64,000 nucleotides of DNA, from NCBI GenBank assembly GCA_905214715.1, contig CAJMMT010000007.1, positions 62,001 through 126,000 of the forward strand. The letters run 5' to 3'. How positions within the stretch are numbered: the stretch's first letter is position 1; each line of letters begins with the position of its first letter. Shown here in pieces: positions 6,834 through 15,691 of the stretch. Source of the DNA: an uncultured bacterium (GTDB lineage Bacteria; Bacteroidota; Bacteroidia; Bacteroidales; Muribaculaceae). A program made the position numbers and the translations under genes. A model generated the notes under the pieces. That model searched no databases. It worked only from the letters and a program-made list of their open reading frames with translations, and was not told the origin of the DNA.

Positions 6834-8868
6834 GTTCGATCATCTTAAGAAATTCCTCTTCCGATACCATAGGTATACCGAGCGACTCGCACTTCTCCCG
6901 CTTTGACGGCCCCATGTTCTCCCCGGCCAATACGAATGATGTTTTCTTGGAAATGGAACCGGAGTTTTTGCCCCCCTCCCGTTCGATTATCTCTTTATAT
7001 TCGTCGCGCGAATGGCGCTCGAAAGTACCCGAAATAACAATGGTCTTGCCTTGCAGAGCATCTCCGGCCGGTTGCATCTTATCTTCAGAAAGGCGCATCT
7101 GCAATCCGGCCTCCATAAGCCTGTCTATGTTTCTGACATTTACGGGATCGCGCAGGAAGTCATAAATGCATCGGGCTATTATCGGGCCGACATCAGGCAA
7201 CGCGGTGAGCTGTTCCTCGCTCATAAGACGCATATTCTCCATTGATTTGACTCCCTGGGCTATACGTTTAGCCGTTGTCTCGCCCACATTAGGAATAGAG
7301 AGAGCATATATGACACGCTCGAAAGGAACGTTGCGGCTATCGGCAAGACCTTTCATGATTCTCGCCGCCGACTTTTCGCCTATACGGTCCAAGGTAGAGA
7401 GTCGCTCGGCAGTAAGGTCATAGAGATCGGCGATCTCCCGCACCATACCGCAGGAGAAAAGCAGTTCGGCTGTTTCCTCGCCTATACCGTCGATATCCAT
7501 CATGCGTCGTGCGCAGAAATGTTCGATTCTGCCTGTGATCTGAGGACGGCATCCGTAACGGTTGGGACAACGCCATGCGGCTTCACCTTCGACCCTTTCG
7601 AGCGGAGTGCCGCACTCCGGACAACGGCTCACAAATTTTATCGGACTCGCATCCGGCATACGGTGGGAGAGATCCACACCGGTTATCTTGGGTATTATTT
7701 CGCCCCCCTTTTCCACATATAGCCAGTCGCCCTGATGAATGCCGAGTTCCTGGATTATATCGTCGTTATGCAACGAGGCTCTTTTTACTATCGTACCGGA
7801 AAGGAGCACAGGCTCAAGGTTGGCCACAGGTGTGATTATACCCATCCTGCCGGTCTCGAAGGTTACCTCACGGAGCGGAGTAAGCGCACGCTCGGGATTG
7901 AATTTAAAAGCGATGGCCCAACGGGGCGATTTGGCAGTGTACCCGAGGTTAAGCTGCTGTCGCAGTGAATTCACCTTGAATACAAGTCCGTCGGTGGCTA
8001 CAGGAAGTTCCTTCCTGTGTTCGTCCCAATGGGCTATATACCCGTCTACTTCCTGAATGGAACCGAGCAGTTTCATCACTTTGGAGACTTTGAAGCCCCA
8101 GCTTCGGGCCGCCTCCATATTGCGGTAATGATCATCGTAAGGAAGATTGTCGCTCAGCAGATAGTAGAAACGGGCATCGAGATGGCGACGCGCCACCTCG
8201 CGCGGATCTTGCGTTTTCAAGGTACCTGAAGCCGCATTGCGCGGATTGGCGAACAATGGCTCCTCGTTATAAGCCCGCTCGGCGTTCAGTTTCTCGAATA
8301 CATCCCAAGGCATCAGAATCTCGCCTCTGATTTCAAACTTATCGGGCCAATCGCCGGGTTGCAGGACCAAAGGAATAGAGCGTATGGTCTTGACGTTGGC
8401 GGTTACATCGTCGCCCTGGGTACCGTCGCCACGGGTAACAGCCCTCACGAGACGGCCATTCTCGTAAGTGATAGAGATAGAGGTGCCGTCAAATTTCATT
8501 TCTCCCACAACTTCGAAAGGTTCTCCTCCCAAAGCTTTACGCACACGTTCGAACCATTCGTCGACTTCCTGAATGGAATAAGAGTTCGAGAGCGACATCA
8601 TAGGCCGTTCATGTACCACGTGGGTGAATCCTTTAGTGAGGTCTGACCCCACACGGCAAGTAGGCGAGAGTGGGTCGGCCATTTCAGGATGTTCCTTCTC
8701 CAGCTTTTCAAGCTCTTTCATGAGCATGTCAAACTCCTTGTCGGTTATTTCCGGGGAATTGAGCACATAATAATTGTGATTATGACGGTTAAGCTCATTC
8801 CGCAATTCGGCTATTCTCTCCTTTGCCTCCATCTTCCGCATCAATTCATTTTTACTTATTCGAGTCAA
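6826..8868 (-). CDS. ligA: NAD-dependent DNA ligase
   Basis: Seals nicks in replication and repair, with NAD+ as the AMP donor. Seen in 680 residues: the Ia region (HNYYVLNSPEITDKEFD), the adenylated-lysine motif MKFDGTSI near residue 125, the OB fold, a four-cysteine zinc finger (CPECGTPLE...CPNRYGC), helix-hairpin-helix repeats and a C-terminal BRCT domain (GKTIVISGTFERHS). Length is normal for the family. Three ATGs are possible: residue 1, residue 10 and residue 13 (start at 8832). The last matches where most family members begin; the longest form overlaps truA by 17 bp. It is followed by the UDG-family gene. Confidence 0.96.
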   Translation of the reverse strand: MTRISKNELMRKMEAKERIAELRNELNRHNHNYYVLNSPEITDKEFDMLMKELEKLEKEHPEMADPLSPTCRVGSDLTKGFTHVVHERPMMSLSNSYSIQEVDEWFERVRKALGGEPFEVVGEMKFDGTSISITYENGRLVRAVTRGDGTQGDDVTANVKTIRSIPLVLQPGDWPDKFEIRGEILMPWDVFEKLNAERAYNEEPLFANPRNAASGTLKTQDPREVARRHLDARFYYLLSDNLPYDDHYRNMEAARSWGFKVSKVMKLLGSIQEVDGYIAHWDEHRKELPVATDGLVFKVNSLRQQLNLGYTAKSPRWAIAFKFNPERALTPLREVTFETGRMGIITPVANLEPVLLSGTIVKRASLHNDDIIQELGIHQGDWLYVEKGGEIIPKITGVDLSHRMPDASPIKFVSRCPECGTPLERVEGEAAWRCPNRYGCRPQITGRIEHFCARRMMDIDGIGEETAELLFSCGMVREIADLYDLTAERLSTLDRIGEKSAARIMKGLADSRNVPFERVIYALSIPNVGETTAKRIAQGVKSMENMRLMSEEQLTALPDVGPIIARCIYDFLRDPVNVRNIDRLMEAGLQMRLSEDKMQPAGDALQGKTIVISGTFERHSRDEYKEIIEREGGKNSGSISKKTSFVLAGENMGPSKREKCESLGIPMVSEEEFLKMIEHG

Positions 8869-9766
8869 TATTGTAACTCACATCGTCGAGCCAGATTGTA
8901 TCGGGATAGGTGATATCCCAGAGATAAAGGGCCTCGGCCGGCATAGACTGGCCGGCTGCGCAACGGTCCTTGGCCTCTATAATCTCTACAAAACGCTCCA
9001 ACGAGAGCTTCCCTCTTCCCACATCCACCAGCGTGCCTACAATAGCCCGTACCATATTGCGGAGGAATCTGTCGGCGGTAACGGTGAAAACCACACCATC
9101 CGCAGGCCAGCGAATCTCGCTATCGTCGGCAAGGGTGTTCCATCTCGCTTCGGTAACCTTACACAGGTTTGTCTTCGCATCGGAATGCAGCTTGGCGAAC
9201 GATGTGAAATCCGAGACCGCCGGCAGCAGCGAAGCCGCCTTGTTCATCTTCTCTATATCAAGTTTTGAGAAACACCGCCAGGAAAGCCCGCAAAGAAAAG
9301 GATTTTTCTCAAACAACACGACATAACGGTACGTACGGCTCACGGCATCGAAACGCGCGTGAGCATCGGGACGCACCTTCCGCAGTTCCGAGACCGCTAT
9401 GCTTCCGCCACACAGCTGATTCAGCGCCTTGATAAGAGCCGGGGGATCGAACTCTCCGATACGTGCGTCGAAATGCACCCACATCACCCGGGCGTTGACA
9501 CCGGTATCCGTCCGTCCGGCACCCGTAACAGGCACCGGACGACGCAATACAGTCCGCATGCTCTCTTCCAGAGTCTGCTGAACCGAAGGTGAGGTTGGCT
9601 GACGTTGCCAGCCGCAGAAGTCCGCGCCACGGTATGAAAGCCGCATAAACCAACGCTGGTTATGCTCTCTCTGCTCTTTCTCACTCTTTTCGGAGGTTGC
9701 CAGAAGCTCTATTTCTGTTACCTTAGGAGGCAAAGCCTCAGTCACGTTCAAGATAAGTGATGCCAT
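8852..9766 (-). CDS. truA: tRNA pseudouridine(38-40) synthase
   Basis: Isomerises uridines 38-40 in the anticodon stem of tRNAs. Seen: the catalytic motif GAGRTDTGVNAR with its Asp, the RLSYRGADFCGWQRQP N-terminal signature, and RFLRNMVRAIVGTLVDVG near the C-terminus. The listed form (304 residues) has about 35 extra residues ahead of the conserved QRWF start. The next ATG (residue 41, at 9646) lies inside the conserved core, so the upstream start, which overlaps speA by 29 bp, seems more likely. Part of the speA-truA-ligA-UDG series. Confidence 0.93.
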   Translation of the reverse strand: MASLILNVTEALPPKVTEIELLATSEKSEKEQREHNQRWFMRLSYRGADFCGWQRQPTSPSVQQTLEESMRTVLRRPVPVTGAGRTDTGVNARVMWVHFDARIGEFDPPALIKALNQLCGGSIAVSELRKVRPDAHARFDAVSRTYRYVVLFEKNPFLCGLSWRCFSKLDIEKMNKAASLLPAVSDFTSFAKLHSDAKTNLCKVTEARWNTLADDSEIRWPADGVVFTVTADRFLRNMVRAIVGTLVDVGRGKLSLERFVEIIEAKDRCAAGQSMPAEALYLWDITYPDTIWLDDVSYNIDSNK

Positions 9767-11636
9767 ATAGACCGGAACGGTAATTATTCAGGAAAGCACG
9801 CCCTTCTTCGGCACTGATGACACCCTTCTTCATAGACGCGGTAACCCATGCCTCTACGTTGCGTACCAATTTCTTGGAATTATATTCTACATAGTCAAGC
9901 ACGTCGGCCACGGTTTCTCCGTCTATAATCTGCTCTATGTCATAGCCGTTTTTGTTTACCGAAACATGCACCGCGTTGGTATCGCCAAACAGATTGTGGA
10001 GGTCTCCCAGAATCTCCTGATATGCGCCTACGAGGAAAACCCCTATATAGTACTTCTCACCGACGCGAAGAGGATGCACAGGCAACGCATGGCTCACACC
10101 CTGCGGAGCCACAAAACGGTTTATCTTGCCATCCGAGTCGCAGGTAACATCCTGAATGGTACAAAGGCGCGAGGGCTTCTCGTCAAGCCGCTCTATGGGC
10201 ATTATGGGGAACATCTGGTCTATGGCCCAGCTGTCGGGAAGCGACTGGAACAGCGAGAAGTTGCAGAAATACTTCTCGGGGAGCATTTTCGCAACCTTGC
10301 GCAGCTCTTCCGGCGGATGCTTCATGGAACTGGTCATGTCGTTTACATCGCGTGCGACGGACCAGAACAATTTCTCGATCGTGGCACGTGTCTTCAGGTC
10401 GAGAAGACCGAGCGAGAACAATTCGAGAGCTTCCTCTCTTATCTGCAGGGCATCATGCCAGTCTTCGAAAACACGCGTGGGGTTAATCTTGTCCCAGATG
10501 TTATACAGTTCCTGCACAAGCTCGTGAGCATCTTCGGTTATCTCTTCATTGTCATTCCAGATAGGAAGATGAGTCGTCTCAAGGGTCTCGATTATAAGAA
10601 CCGAATGATGGGCCGTGAGCGACCGTCCGCTCTCGGTTATGATATTGGGGTGGGGCAAGTCATTCTTACGGCATACGTCTACCAGAGCCGAGACCGCATC
10701 GTTCACATATTCCTGTATGGAATAGTTCATCGAATTCTCACCGGAAGGCGAGCGGGTGCCATCGTAGTCGACTCCCAGACCGCCCCCTATGTCTACAAAC
10801 TCGATATTGAATCCGAGACGGGTAAGCTGAACATAGAACTGCATGGCCTCGCGCAATGCGTTCTTGATACGACGTATTTTGGTTATCTGACTGCCGATAT
10901 GGAAATGAATGAATTTGAAGCATTCGGTCATCTTGTTCTTCTCCAGGAAAGCCAACGCATCGAGAAGTTCGCTTGAATTAAGACCGAATTTGCTCACATC
11001 GCCACCCGATTCTTCCCATTTGCCTGAACCGGAGCTTGACACTTTTATGCGTATGCCGATATTGGGGCGAATCTTGAGTCTGCGTGCCACATCGCATATA
11101 AGTTTGAGTTCGTTGAGCTTCTCCACGACTATATATATGCGCCGGCCCATTTTCTGGGCGAGCAACGCCAGCTCTACATATTTCTCATCTTTGTAGCCAT
11201 TGCAGACTATAACCGAATTCTCATGGGTATTGACCGCCAGAACGGCATGCAGTTCCGGCTTGGAACCAGCCTCAAGTCCTATGTTATACTTGCTGCCGTG
11301 CGATACTATTTCCTCTACGACCTGACGCATCTGGTTTACCTTGATAGGATACACCACATAGCTCTCACCCTTGAATTCATATTCCTCCGAAGCCTTTGCG
11401 AAGCAGGAGGTAATCTTGCGGATACGGTCATCAAGAATATCTGGGAAACGGAGAAGCACCGGTGCTTCGATGTCTCTCAGTTTCAACTCGTCGAGCACAT
11501 CCTTAAGATCCACGGGTACACACTCGGTCTTCGGCGTTACCTGAACATGCCCTTTTTCATTTATAGAAAAATAGGTGAGACCCCAGCCCCCTATGTTATA
11601 GAGTTCCGAGGAGTCTTCGATTTTCCATTTTCTCAT
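9738..11636 (-). CDS. speA: biosynthetic arginine decarboxylase
   Basis: PLP-dependent enzyme turning arginine into agmatine, the first step of the agmatine route to putrescine. Seen in 632 residues (normal length): YPIKVNQ with the PLP-lysine at residue 99, the alanine-racemase-like barrel ending in FVDIGGGLGVDYDG, HFHIGSQ, TESGRSLTAHH, and CDSDGKI carrying the substrate-binding Cys/Asp late in the protein. Its ATG overlaps the ssb stop codon (ATGA). The next enzymes of the route, aguA and aguB, lie about 27 kb away at 38.9-40.8 kb. An argR gene is two genes upstream, so arginine-responsive control is plausible. Confidence 0.97.
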   Translation of the reverse strand: MRKWKIEDSSELYNIGGWGLTYFSINEKGHVQVTPKTECVPVDLKDVLDELKLRDIEAPVLLRFPDILDDRIRKITSCFAKASEEYEFKGESYVVYPIKVNQMRQVVEEIVSHGSKYNIGLEAGSKPELHAVLAVNTHENSVIVCNGYKDEKYVELALLAQKMGRRIYIVVEKLNELKLICDVARRLKIRPNIGIRIKVSSSGSGKWEESGGDVSKFGLNSSELLDALAFLEKNKMTECFKFIHFHIGSQITKIRRIKNALREAMQFYVQLTRLGFNIEFVDIGGGLGVDYDGTRSPSGENSMNYSIQEYVNDAVSALVDVCRKNDLPHPNIITESGRSLTAHHSVLIIETLETTHLPIWNDNEEITEDAHELVQELYNIWDKINPTRVFEDWHDALQIREEALELFSLGLLDLKTRATIEKLFWSVARDVNDMTSSMKHPPEELRKVAKMLPEKYFCNFSLFQSLPDSWAIDQMFPIMPIERLDEKPSRLCTIQDVTCDSDGKINRFVAPQGVSHALPVHPLRVGEKYYIGVFLVGAYQEILGDLHNLFGDTNAVHVSVNKNGYDIEQIIDGETVADVLDYVEYNSKKLVRNVEAWVTASMKKGVISAEEGRAFLNNYRSGLYGITYLERD

Positions 11637-11950
11637 CGTCCTAATATTTCGAAAGTATCGGCGTAGATTTCTGTACGTCTACGCGAAATATTGAATTTGT
11701 CGGTATATTCGCGGGTACGCAGCTTCCCTTCGATATACAGTCGCGTACCTTTCCTGATGTATTTCTGAGCGAAATCGGCGTTAGGGCCGGTAAATACGAT
11801 ATTGTGCCATTCGGTAATCTCGGTTGCCGACGCACCCCGGCGCTCGTTGGTCGCCAACGAAAAATAAGCTACCGGGAAATCCTTCTGCGGATAACGGATC
11901 TCCGGATCATTACCTGCATATCCCAACAATATAACTTTATTCACGCTCAT
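11633..11950 (-). CDS. ssb: Short single-stranded DNA-binding protein without acidic tail
   Basis: OB-fold protein of 105 residues that should bind single-stranded DNA. Seen: MSVNKVILLGYAGNDPEIRY, FSLATNERR, TEWHNIVFTG, and IRKGTRLYIEGKLRTREY, the standard SSB core. Unlike typical SSB (about 150-180 residues) it stops right after the OB fold (ADTFEILGR) and lacks the linker and acidic tip that recruits repair partners. It may be a second, specialised SSB; the main copy would be elsewhere. It sits between the ArgC relative and speA and shares an ATGA overlap with speA. Confidence 0.9.
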   Translation of the reverse strand: MSVNKVILLGYAGNDPEIRYPQKDFPVAYFSLATNERRGASATEITEWHNIVFTGPNADFAQKYIRKGTRLYIEGKLRTREYTDKFNISRRRTEIYADTFEILGR

Positions 11951-12011
11951 ATAATATCAACGTTTTACATTCCTTAGAGTTCTGAACACCTTGAAGCCGC
12001 TTCAACTTCTG

Positions 12012-12929
12012 TCAATATACGTGGGCCTTGAGCCTGAGGCCGGTGGTCTCTATAAGACCGAACATCAGATTCATGGCATGCACCGCATCGCCGGCGCCGC
12101 CGCGCATGCGGCAATCGGCCACCGCCTCCACGCTCAGAGAACCATCCGGAGTGTTGTCGAGCCGTATAAGACATTTGTCTGTTCCCTCCACTTGCTTGAA
12201 ATCCATAGGAAGATCTCCCGAATAGGTTAGCGTGTGGTCTTCGAACCGTGTCTCATACAGATCGCGCACAAGCTGCAGGTCAGTACCCACAGGCATGCTC
12301 GTAGACACGCGTATGCCACGAGAAGAATTGTCGCGGCTCTCAACGTCGATCGCAACATGTCCGGAAAAGCTGGTCTGCAACCGCGACAGCCAATATTCCA
12401 CCTCTCCGGCAGCCATCTCAAGCTTGGCCGGTACGGTTATGTCATCGGGCGCGGCTACTTTCAGTCGGATATCGGAAGGGAGCATCAGATGTTCGGCAAG
12501 CGGGAGCAGGGCCAACAAGGCCACGGCGGCTATCGAGCGGGGCACCACGGCGCGGTCGGCGCCATGAACCATTTTCTTACGGTTTATCTCTGAAAGAGCA
12601 TATACCGTTCCAGAATCGGCTGTCGGCACCTCGCCGTGACTCATGTCTATTATATGAAGTCCGTCAGAGGGCAATTCCTGGCTGCGGAAGTGGTCGGCCA
12701 ATGCCGAATGGGCATCGATAAACACCACGTCGAGATTCTCCGGGTCCAGATATTCCGAAAAAACAAGATTACATTCACCTATCAGTCCATGGTGTACCTT
12801 GTCGACACGCATCCCCTTTTTACCGGGGGCACATACCGAGATGATATCCACGTCGGGATGGTTTACCAGTATTCTTATCAATTCGCCGGCCATAAGAGTA
12901 TCGCCGCCGGCTATGCCAACTTTTATCAT
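12012..12929 (-). CDS. ArgC-like protein lacking catalytic Cys and His
   Basis: Clearly homologous to N-acetyl-gamma-glutamyl-phosphate reductase of the short Bacteroides type: MIKVGIAGGD...AGELIRIL at the N-terminus (NADP-binding loop), VHHGLIGECNLVF, and a C-terminal NKCLIRL-like and GAGDAVHAMNLMFGL segment. However, the catalytic NPGC motif is replaced by VPRS at residues 129-132, so the nucleophilic cysteine is serine. The following stretch that normally carries GSTGAG and the catalytic histidine before a VPE motif is shortened and contains none of these. It is 305 residues against about 320. Its start overlaps argR by 4 bp. It is probably not a working reductase. A sensor or regulatory role with ArgR is a guess. 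Confidence 0.8.
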   Translation of the reverse strand: MIKVGIAGGDTLMAGELIRILVNHPDVDIISVCAPGKKGMRVDKVHHGLIGECNLVFSEYLDPENLDVVFIDAHSALADHFRSQELPSDGLHIIDMSHGEVPTADSGTVYALSEINRKKMVHGADRAVVPRSIAAVALLALLPLAEHLMLPSDIRLKVAAPDDITVPAKLEMAAGEVEYWLSRLQTSFSGHVAIDVESRDNSSRGIRVSTSMPVGTDLQLVRDLYETRFEDHTLTYSGDLPMDFKQVEGTDKCLIRLDNTPDGSLSVEAVADCRMRGGAGDAVHAMNLMFGLIETTGLRLKAHVY

Positions 12930-13429
12930 ACCTGAGGCTCTTCCTTAAGCGGCAGAGGCAATATGCGGGACAGCAGATGATAAACTTCCTTGTGGGTAAC
13001 CCCCTCGCGGATTATGGCTATGATGGTATTTGCACCCGCAACGGTTCCGATAATTTCTTCTCCTCCAAGCATGTCGATATCATACGCCACACCCGAGGCA
13101 TAGCCGTTTCTGGTCTTTACCACAGCTACATTGCCACTGAACTCAAGCGATATGAAACCTATTCCCTGATGTCTGAGCGCAGGGTGAGGCTCACCCGAAG
13201 CGAGCAGCTGATCTTTGATGGTATTGGCATCCGGAAGCCGGTATACATACTCGCCACGGTCTGTGGGAACTTTAGAAGTCTTGAGAAGCTTCAAGTCTCG
13301 TGAAAGAGTGGCCTGGGTTACTTTATAACCTCGTTCGGCAAGAAGATTCGAAAGCATCTCCTGCGAGGATATATTCTTGGTCTTGATAAGCTCGACCAAA
13401 AGCTCGACACGTTCTCGTCTGTTTTTCAT
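12926..13429 (-). CDS. argR: arginine repressor
   Basis: Hexameric transcription factor that binds ARG boxes when arginine is present. Seen in 167 residues: an N-terminal winged helix (RVELLVELIKTKNISSQEML, then GYKVTQATLSRDLKLL with the classic SR motif) and a C-terminal arginine-binding domain (VVKTRNGYA, then GTVAGANTIIAI). It overlaps both neighbours by 4 bp (the DUF151 gene upstream, the ArgC-like gene downstream), so all three are co-translated. This is the likely local controller of the speA segment. Confidence 0.94.
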   Translation of the reverse strand: MKNRRERVELLVELIKTKNISSQEMLSNLLAERGYKVTQATLSRDLKLLKTSKVPTDRGEYVYRLPDANTIKDQLLASGEPHPALRHQGIGFISLEFSGNVAVVKTRNGYASGVAYDIDMLGGEEIIGTVAGANTIIAIIREGVTHKEVYHLLSRILPLPLKEEPQV

Positions 13430-14025
13430 TGTTGTGATCCGTTTCTTTTATCCAATTCTTTTTTTATCTCTCCCGCCTTCTCATAGTCCTCCTTCTCCAC
13501 AGCCCTCTCGAGCGCACGCTCCAGGGCTTCGGTCGACTGGGCCGCATAATGCGACACTACCGGGGCGCGTTTCCCGCTTTCGCCGGACTCGGCATTTTTA
13601 TCGCCATCGGCACCGGGAGTGAATCCTGCCTCACGAAGAACCTCCTCTGTAGTGAATATAGGTGCTCCGGCTCTGATCGCAAGCGCTATCGCGTCTGACG
13701 AACGCGCGTCTATCTCCTCAATGCGGCCTCGCGGACCCTGGAATATCATGTCGGCGGCAAACACTCCGTTTGGAAGACGATGAATACGCACCTCCAACAG
13801 ATCGATTTCAAACTGGGAAAGCGCAGAGAGAAAAAGATCATGGGTAAGCGGTCTCGGGGTCTTCACTTCCTGAAGTTTACACTCTATGGCCTGGGCCTCA
13901 GGATATCCTATGATAATAGGCAGTCTCCTCAGTCCATCCTCCTCTTGTAGAATCAGCGCATAAACGCCACTCTCAACCTGATTATATGTAATCCCTATCA
14001 ACTGGAGAGGAATACGTTCGTCCAT
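13426..14025 (-). CDS. DUF151 bifunctional-nuclease-family protein with UVR motif
   Basis: A 199-residue cytosolic protein. Residues 1-135 form the DUF151/BFN domain (LQLIGITYNQVESGVYALIL, EAQAIECKLQ, DARSSDAIALAIRAGAPIF). The C-terminus, after a flexible charged linker, has a UVR-like helical pair (LERALERAVEKEDYEKAGEI) of the kind that mediates contacts in UvrB/UvrC and Clp adaptors. Nuclease activity has been claimed for plant homologues only; the bacterial role is unclear. It overlaps argR by 4 bp and lies 36 bp after mnmA. Confidence 0.88.
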   Translation of the reverse strand: MDERIPLQLIGITYNQVESGVYALILQEEDGLRRLPIIIGYPEAQAIECKLQEVKTPRPLTHDLFLSALSQFEIDLLEVRIHRLPNGVFAADMIFQGPRGRIEEIDARSSDAIALAIRAGAPIFTTEEVLREAGFTPGADGDKNAESGESGKRAPVVSHYAAQSTEALERALERAVEKEDYEKAGEIKKELDKRNGSQQ

Positions 14026-14061
14026 AGTCTTATTATTATAATCGAAGCCGTCGTGGCTCCA

Positions 14062-15171
14062 TCAATTCGGATTTTTGCTTATCATGCCTGAACCGAGACA
14101 AAGCCTGCGGTCAGGAGTATATACTATAAGATATTGTCCCGGGGCTATACCCTGAACATCGCTGTCGCTTTTGAGTGTGAGACCTTCGGCTCCTTTTATG
14201 AGAGTACCGCTAAGGAATTCAGGTGTATGGCGCGTCTTGAAAGCCACTCTGATATGGTCTTTCTCCGGCTCGGGGAGAGGAGAAAGAACAGGTCGCGATC
14301 CGGGGTCGGCAAACGGATCGACGCTGATCCAGTTCATCTCCTCCACGACGATTGTACGGCCATACTGCCTGGGGGTATCATAACCTTTGGAGACGAACAC
14401 CACATTGTCGCGAGGATTCTTTCTTACCACAAACCAAGGGCCGCCACTAAGTCCAAGTCCTTTTCGCTGACCTATGGTATGAAACCAAAATCCTTTGTGC
14501 GTCCCGATTTTGCGTCCCGATTCCAGTTCGATTACCGGACCTTCCTTCTCGCCTAAATGACGCCGCAGAAAATCGTTGTAGTTGATTTTCCCAAGAAAAC
14601 AGATTCCTTGCGAATCCTTCCGGGCCGCGTTAGGAAGGCCGGCTTCAGCGGCGAGATGTCTCACCTCCTCTTTGGTCATGCCGCCCAACGGGAAAATTAT
14701 ATGCGACAACTGGCTATAATCGAGCTGAGCGAGAAAATCAGTCTGGTCTTTGACCGGGTCGGGAGCCGTGGCGAGATACAGACGTCCATTGTCTTCTTCA
14801 ATCGAAGCATAATGACCGGTTGCCGTCTTGTCGAAAGCATGCCCTATGCGCTCTTCGAAGAAACCGAATTTTATCAGCTTATTGCACATCATGTCGGGGT
14901 GGGGAGTAAGTCCTTTTGCCACGGTTCGCAACGTATAGCCTATGACATGCTCCCAATACTCATCCTGCAACGGAACGATTGTAAGCGGCAAAGAATACTT
15001 GCGGGCTATCAGTCTGCAGAATTCCATATCCTCTTCCGCCGAGCAGTCGCCCTCTCCATTGTCCATTCCTATACGTATATAGAACAGATGCACGTCGTGC
15101 CCTTCGCTTACAAGCTTATGGACTACCACCGCGCTATCCACACCACCAGATATAAGTACCGCTATCCTCAT
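14062..15171 (-). CDS. mnmA: tRNA-specific 2-thiouridylase
   Basis: Inserts sulfur at uridine 34 of tRNA-Lys, -Glu and -Gln. Seen in 369 residues: the ATP-binding PP-loop SGGVDSAVVVHKL at the N-terminus, the two catalytic cysteines in PDMMCNKLIKF (about residue 92) and SQGICFLGKI (about residue 190), and a C-terminal beta-barrel with GQYLIVY and LGSGMI. Its start overlaps the stop of the DoxX gene by 4 bp. Confidence 0.95.
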   Translation of the reverse strand: MRIAVLISGGVDSAVVVHKLVSEGHDVHLFYIRIGMDNGEGDCSAEEDMEFCRLIARKYSLPLTIVPLQDEYWEHVIGYTLRTVAKGLTPHPDMMCNKLIKFGFFEERIGHAFDKTATGHYASIEEDNGRLYLATAPDPVKDQTDFLAQLDYSQLSHIIFPLGGMTKEEVRHLAAEAGLPNAARKDSQGICFLGKINYNDFLRRHLGEKEGPVIELESGRKIGTHKGFWFHTIGQRKGLGLSGGPWFVVRKNPRDNVVFVSKGYDTPRQYGRTIVVEEMNWISVDPFADPGSRPVLSPLPEPEKDHIRVAFKTRHTPEFLSGTLIKGAEGLTLKSDSDVQGIAPGQYLIVYTPDRRLCLGSGMISKNPN

Positions 15172-15659
15172 ACCTCTTCCAGCTCCTCCTCTTCGCTCTT
15201 GTTGTCGCTATGTATAAGATGAAGCGAATAGAAATAGTCTACCGATATCTTTCCGGGGCCTACAAGCATAATGAATATAAAGATACCTATAAACATTATA
15301 GGAAGATATACCGGCACTTGCCAGTCAAGCAGATATGCTTCATGAACAAGATTGCCAAGCAGATATGCCTCGGCAACCGTCATGGCTATTAGCGGGGGCA
15401 CCACCATCAGTCTGGTCAGGAATCCAAACATGATGAAAACCGGACAAACCATCTCTATACATATCATAAATATGAGAGAAGTCTCCGCCGACATCCCGAG
15501 AACCGCCGGGAATACCTGACACACAGTGTCGAAATGTGTCAATTGGCGCACTCCGAACTGCAACAGCATCACTCCAACGAACAATCTCAGAAACAGACGC
15601 CCGAGATTCGTATATGAATATCCGCTGAAACGTATATATAATTTTTTGATAAATTCCAT
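15168..15659 (-). CDS. DoxX family membrane protein
   Basis: A 163-residue inner-membrane protein with four hydrophobic helices. Seen: GRLFLRLFVGVMLLQFGVRQ near residue 20, which is the DoxX helix-1 signature, ICIEMVCPVFIMFGFLTRLM for helix 2, and two further helices. It ends in an acidic tail (SDNKSEEEELEEV). Family members take part in redox or quinone-linked systems, but no function is settled. It lies 32 bp after the SGNH hydrolase gene and is coupled to mnmA. Confidence 0.85.
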   Translation of the reverse strand: MEFIKKLYIRFSGYSYTNLGRLFLRLFVGVMLLQFGVRQLTHFDTVCQVFPAVLGMSAETSLIFMICIEMVCPVFIMFGFLTRLMVVPPLIAMTVAEAYLLGNLVHEAYLLDWQVPVYLPIMFIGIFIFIMLVGPGKISVDYFYSLHLIHSDNKSEEEELEEV

Positions 15660-15691
15660 ACTTATTTCAATTCTTTGATTATCTCCGTAAG

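Noticed and set aside
9966..10976. 336-residue open frame on the plus strand
   Set aside because: Antisense to speA; no protein-like pattern.
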